Position numbers and translations under genes: made by a program. A DNA stretch of 64,000 nt, from contig JAJRWT010000091.1 of NCBI GenBank assembly GCA_024276675.1, forward strand, positions 62,001 to 126,000. The letters run 5' to 3'. The stretch comes from Myxococcota bacterium. Lineage in GTDB: Bacteria; Myxococcota_A; UBA796; JAFGLY01. Below, piece by piece: positions 61,530-64,000 of this stretch. Within the stretch, counting starts at the first letter, position 1; each line of letters starts with the position of its first letter. A model generated the notes under the pieces. The model was not told where the DNA came from and did no database searches. It saw nothing but the letters and a program-made list of their open reading frames with translations.

Positions 61530-61561
61530 GGAATCTGTGGATGCTGTCGGTGATGGCTGAT

Positions 61562-62302
61562 CTATTTTTCGGTTTGCTTCAACCTGGTCTTTAGCCTGTT
61601 TACGCCCTGTGACCGTATCTGGCATACGCGACTTTCTGATACCCCAAGTACCTGGCCGATTTCTTTGAGTGTCAGCCCATTTAGATAATACAGGGAAAGG
61701 GTTGTTCGTTCTTTTCTGGGGAGATGTTTGATGGCGTCTACGACGGCTTGCCTGGTTTCCTTCTGGACCCAGATCTCGTCGAAATCGGATTCATCGGTGG
61801 ATATGGTGTCAATCAGGGTCAAATCGCCCTGAGAGTCTATTGGTGAGTCCAGGGAAACCATCTTGTGGATTCTGGCATCGGAGCAGAGTTTGTCAAACGA
61901 TTGCGGCGAAAGTTCCATTGCTTTCGACATCTCGTGGCGGGTTGGTTCCCTGTTCAGGGCCATCCTGAGTTTCATATAGGTGCTATCGATGGAACTGGCC
62001 TTTTTCCGGACGCTTCTGGGGGTCCAGTCGGCAGAGCGAAAGGCGTCCATTATCTGCCCGCGTATGCGAATCTCCGCGTACGCCTTGAAAGGAACGCCCA
62101 ATTTCGGGTTGAAGCGATCCACAGCGTCGATGAGACCGATGGCGCCGATGTTTGTGCACTCTTCCACATCGAAGCTGGAAGGAAGACTTCGTAACATTCG
62201 TTGGGCAATCTTCCTGACCAGTGGGTAATATTCCAGGATCGTGGCTGTCCTGGGATCTTGTGGGGTTGCGGAATTGGCGGGATTGGCTGTCTTTTCGGCC
62301 AT
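61562..62302 (-). CDS. fliA: FliA/WhiG-type alternative sigma factor (sigma-28)
   Basis: A 246-residue sigma factor. Region 2 (EYYPLVRKIAQRMLRSLPSS, NIGAIGLIDAVDRFNPKLGV, RIRGQIMDAFRSADWTPRSV) is that of FliA/WhiG. Region 3 (REPTRHEMSKAMELSPQSFD) and region 4 (ERTTLSLYYLNGLTLKEIGQ, GVSESRVCQIRSQGVNRLK) follow. Length and the WTPRSVR motif support FliA. There are no flagellar genes in the window. Confidence 0.88.
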   Translation of the reverse strand: MAEKTANPANSATPQDPRTATILEYYPLVRKIAQRMLRSLPSSFDVEECTNIGAIGLIDAVDRFNPKLGVPFKAYAEIRIRGQIMDAFRSADWTPRSVRKKASSIDSTYMKLRMALNREPTRHEMSKAMELSPQSFDKLCSDARIHKMVSLDSPIDSQGDLTLIDTISTDESDFDEIWVQKETRQAVVDAIKHLPRKERTTLSLYYLNGLTLKEIGQVLGVSESRVCQIRSQGVNRLKTRLKQTEK

Positions 62303-62450
62303 CGGTGTTGCTCGTTGTTGTCTCTGTAGTATTTCCGGATATGGAACGTCGATTCAATGGTGTCGTGGCTCAGTGGTCAATGGGACATCCGCCAGGGTAG
62401 CTGCTGGCAGGTCGTGCTTCCACCTTTTCTGTACAGGGGGCCAGCATCTG

Positions 62451-64000
62451 GTGAAAGAGAAACATGAGACTCCGTTTGGATTACTGGCTCATTGGGTGAT
62501 CGGGCACGCCCGTTTGACCGCCGTGATGGTGGTTGTTCTGACCGCGGCCAGTCTGTTTGCCTGCATGAACCTGAAGGTAGAAAGTGACATCGTAAAGCTG
62601 TTGCCGGCCAACGAGCCATCTACCATCGCTCTGAAGGAGCTGACGTCTGAAGGTGCTGGAGTTACCACGATCCTGACTATAACCATAGGAGGAGCATCGG
62701 CGGAAGTTCGTAGCGCCTATCTTGATGAGCTTTCCACCAGGCTTGAAGCTCTTCCGGCGATTCGCTACACCTTCCACAAGATGGAGCCCGCCCTTGCCTG
62801 GAGGATCGGGCTGATGCAACTGGAGCCATCGGAGTTGGCCGAAATACGCGACCGTCTCAAGGGAGCGGTGGCATTGGGACCCGCTGTAAGGAATCCCTTC
62901 GTGGCCCAACGATTGCTTTCTTTGGGACCACTCACCGAAAAACTGAGAAGCGCCGCCAGCAAGGCACGCTTGGCTCTTTCGGACGACATGAGTCAGCTCA
63001 TCGTCAGACCTACCGGGCAGCCAACCGACATCCCCCATGCAAAGGCGCTCATGGACGATGTGTACAAGATTCTGGACGAGACGGATCCCGAATCACGGGG
63101 CCTGAAGGTGCTCTGGGTGGGAGGTGCTTTTCGGCACAACGTCGAGGACTACCAGGGAATCGTGCAAGACATCGCGAGGACCAGCCTGGCTGCAATCTTG
63201 TTGGTTTTTCTGGTGATAGCTCTGGCTTTCAGGGACCCCAGGGCAATTCTGCTGGTTCTTCTGCCGCTGCTGCTGGGCAATATCTGGACCCTGGGCTTCG
63301 CGTCCGTGGCAGTGGGTTCCCTCAACTCCTTCACGTCCTATATCTTCGCCGTGCTCATTGGTATGGGTATTGCTTTCAGTATTCACCTCTACAGCCGCTA
63401 TCGGGAGGAGAGGGCTGGCGGCGGTTCACTGGAGAAGGCTGTGGTGCGTGCCTGGGACAAGGCAGGCGTGCCGTGTTTTGCCGCGGCCTTGACATCCGCA
63501 TGTGGTTTCATGGCACTCTTTCTGGCCAGATTTCGCGGATTCCAACAGCTTGGGCTGCTCCTTGGCGTTGGCGTCATGGTATGCTTGGTCTCGGTCCTGG
63601 TGGTTCTTCCTGTACTCATCATGTGGCGAGAAAGAGCCACATCACCAATACCGCTCAAGGTCAGGAAAAAGACTCCCCACAGACCACCCACCTATCGTCT
63701 AGCACCCCTTGGATTGTTGCTGGGGCTGCTGGTGACTCTTGTCGCCGCTTTTCAACTGGGGAGGGTCGGTTTCCAGTACGACCTGTCCGAGCTGCGCCGA
63801 GATGGGCTTGCCTATGACGATCTCAACGATACCGAGCGTTCTCTTGCTCGGGAGAGCTATTCTCCGCTTGTGGCCACCTATCCAACTCAGGAAGCCCTTC
63901 GCTCCGCCTATGAGCGTGTCGTCCAAGACATCGACAGTGGCGACCTTGCCGAGATCGAGCGAGCATTGTCCGTTTTTACCGTGATTCCTCCGGATCAGGA
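62451..64000 (+). CDS. MMPL/RND-type transporter, cut by window edge
   Basis: An open frame of 516 codons from GTG at 62451 to the window end. A first membrane segment (about 20-40, LTAVMVVVLTAASLFACM) is followed by NLKVESDIVKLLPANEPST, the first periplasmic region. A group of about five membrane helices follows from about residue 240. These include TSLAAILLVFLVIALAF, AILLVLLPLLLGNIWTLGFA and SYIFAVLIGMGIAFSIHLYS, then TSACGFMALFLARFRGFQQLG. LGLLLGLLVTLVAAFQL starts the second half. This is the pattern of hopanoid/lipid-type RND exporters (MMPL family). The 148-base gap to the FliA-type gene is divergent. Confidence 0.85.
   Translation, partial: MKEKHETPFGLLAHWVIGHARLTAVMVVVLTAASLFACMNLKVESDIVKLLPANEPSTIALKELTSEGAGVTTILTITIGGASAEVRSAYLDELSTRLEALPAIRYTFHKMEPALAWRIGLMQLEPSELAEIRDRLKGAVALGPAVRNPFVAQRLLSLGPLTEKLRSAASKARLALSDDMSQLIVRPTGQPTDIPHAKALMDDVYKILDETDPESRGLKVLWVGGAFRHNVEDYQGIVQDIARTSLAAILLVFLVIALAFRDPRAILLVLLPLLLGNIWTLGFASVAVGSLNSFTSYIFAVLIGMGIAFSIHLYSRYREERAGGGSLEKAVVRAWDKAGVPCFAAALTSACGFMALFLARFRGFQQLGLLLGVGVMVCLVSVLVVLPVLIMWRERATSPIPLKVRKKTPHRPPTYRLAPLGLLLGLLVTLVAAFQLGRVGFQYDLSELRRDGLAYDDLNDTERSLARESYSPLVATYPTQEALRSAYERVVQDIDSGDLAEIERALSVFTVIPPDQ

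Noticed and set aside
61530..61625. Upstream ATG for the FlgM-like protein
   Set aside because: It would overlap the sigma-factor gene by 64 bases and adds a segment that only reflects that gene's other frame.

Overview
The window is a dense stretch of bacterial chromosome around the replication origin. The genes dnaN, recF and gyrB lie to the left of dnaA on the minus strand, and rpmH, rnpA, yidD, yidC, jag and mnmE run away to the right on the plus strand. The host is most likely a member of the Myxococcota or a close 'deltaproteobacterial' relative. The evidence is a MopE-type Asp-rich metal-binding tail, a Cys-Ser-Cys/hydrophobic/Arg tail like MYXO-CTERM, a Ser/Thr kinase with a membrane anchor and a PEGA-like end, a Cys-rich FGE-like lipoprotein, paired ArsA-type ATPases and many extracytoplasmic lipoproteins. 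Base composition is fairly GC-rich by eye. GTG and TTG start codons are frequent, often behind good GGAGG sites. A finer taxonomic placement is not possible from reading alone.

Layout. 1-1371 (minus): a cut-off membrane protein and an RpoH-like sigma factor. 1726-11248 (plus): an unusual four-gene run of a dead protein kinase, a Pro/Glu-rich single-pass membrane protein, a TPR/CHAT lipoprotein with degenerate catalytic motifs, and a 1245-residue secreted YD/RHS-repeat protein. 11284-12084: a lipoprotein. 12180-19060: tRNA-His, -Lys and -Leu, then the proteostasis block tig-clpP-clpX-lon. 19141-21917: tRNA-Val and -Asp, a terminator, two small c-type cytochromes, tRNA-Trp and an FAD oxidoreductase. 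21920-26968 (minus): an ECF sigma/FecR-type anti-sigma pair, a MopE-like protein and a GT-C-like membrane protein. 27238-28257: an FGE-like lipoprotein. 28279-28752: a broken gene with a MYXO-CTERM-like tail. 28796-35738 (minus): a Tad pilus operon with three Flp-type prepilins, TadV, RcpC, RcpA, TadZ, TadA and TadB, and no visible TadC. 36153-38926: a Ser/Thr kinase and a UbiA-family prenyltransferase. 38919-43918 (minus): a lipoprotein, a peroxiredoxin-like protein, two ArsA-type ATPases and FabH. 44056-50858: gyrB, recF, dnaN, the probable oriC and dnaA. 51065-58467: rpmH through gshB and a TPR protein. 58475-64000: a LysM protein, a TrmA/RlmD-family methyltransferase, a FlgM-like protein with a FliA-type sigma factor, and the start of an MMPL/RND transporter.

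Several groups look functionally linked by overlapping stop and start codons: CHAT to RHS, ECF sigma to FecR, the two extra prepilins, rcpA-tadZ, tadA-tadB, the ArsA pair, rpmH-rnpA-yidD-yidC, and gshB-TPR. The strongest candidate for an undescribed system is the four-gene cluster at 1726-11248. It combines a pseudokinase, a membrane adaptor, an exported CHAT pseudoprotease and a large YD-repeat shell protein. The first two genes share one reading frame interrupted by a single stop codon.
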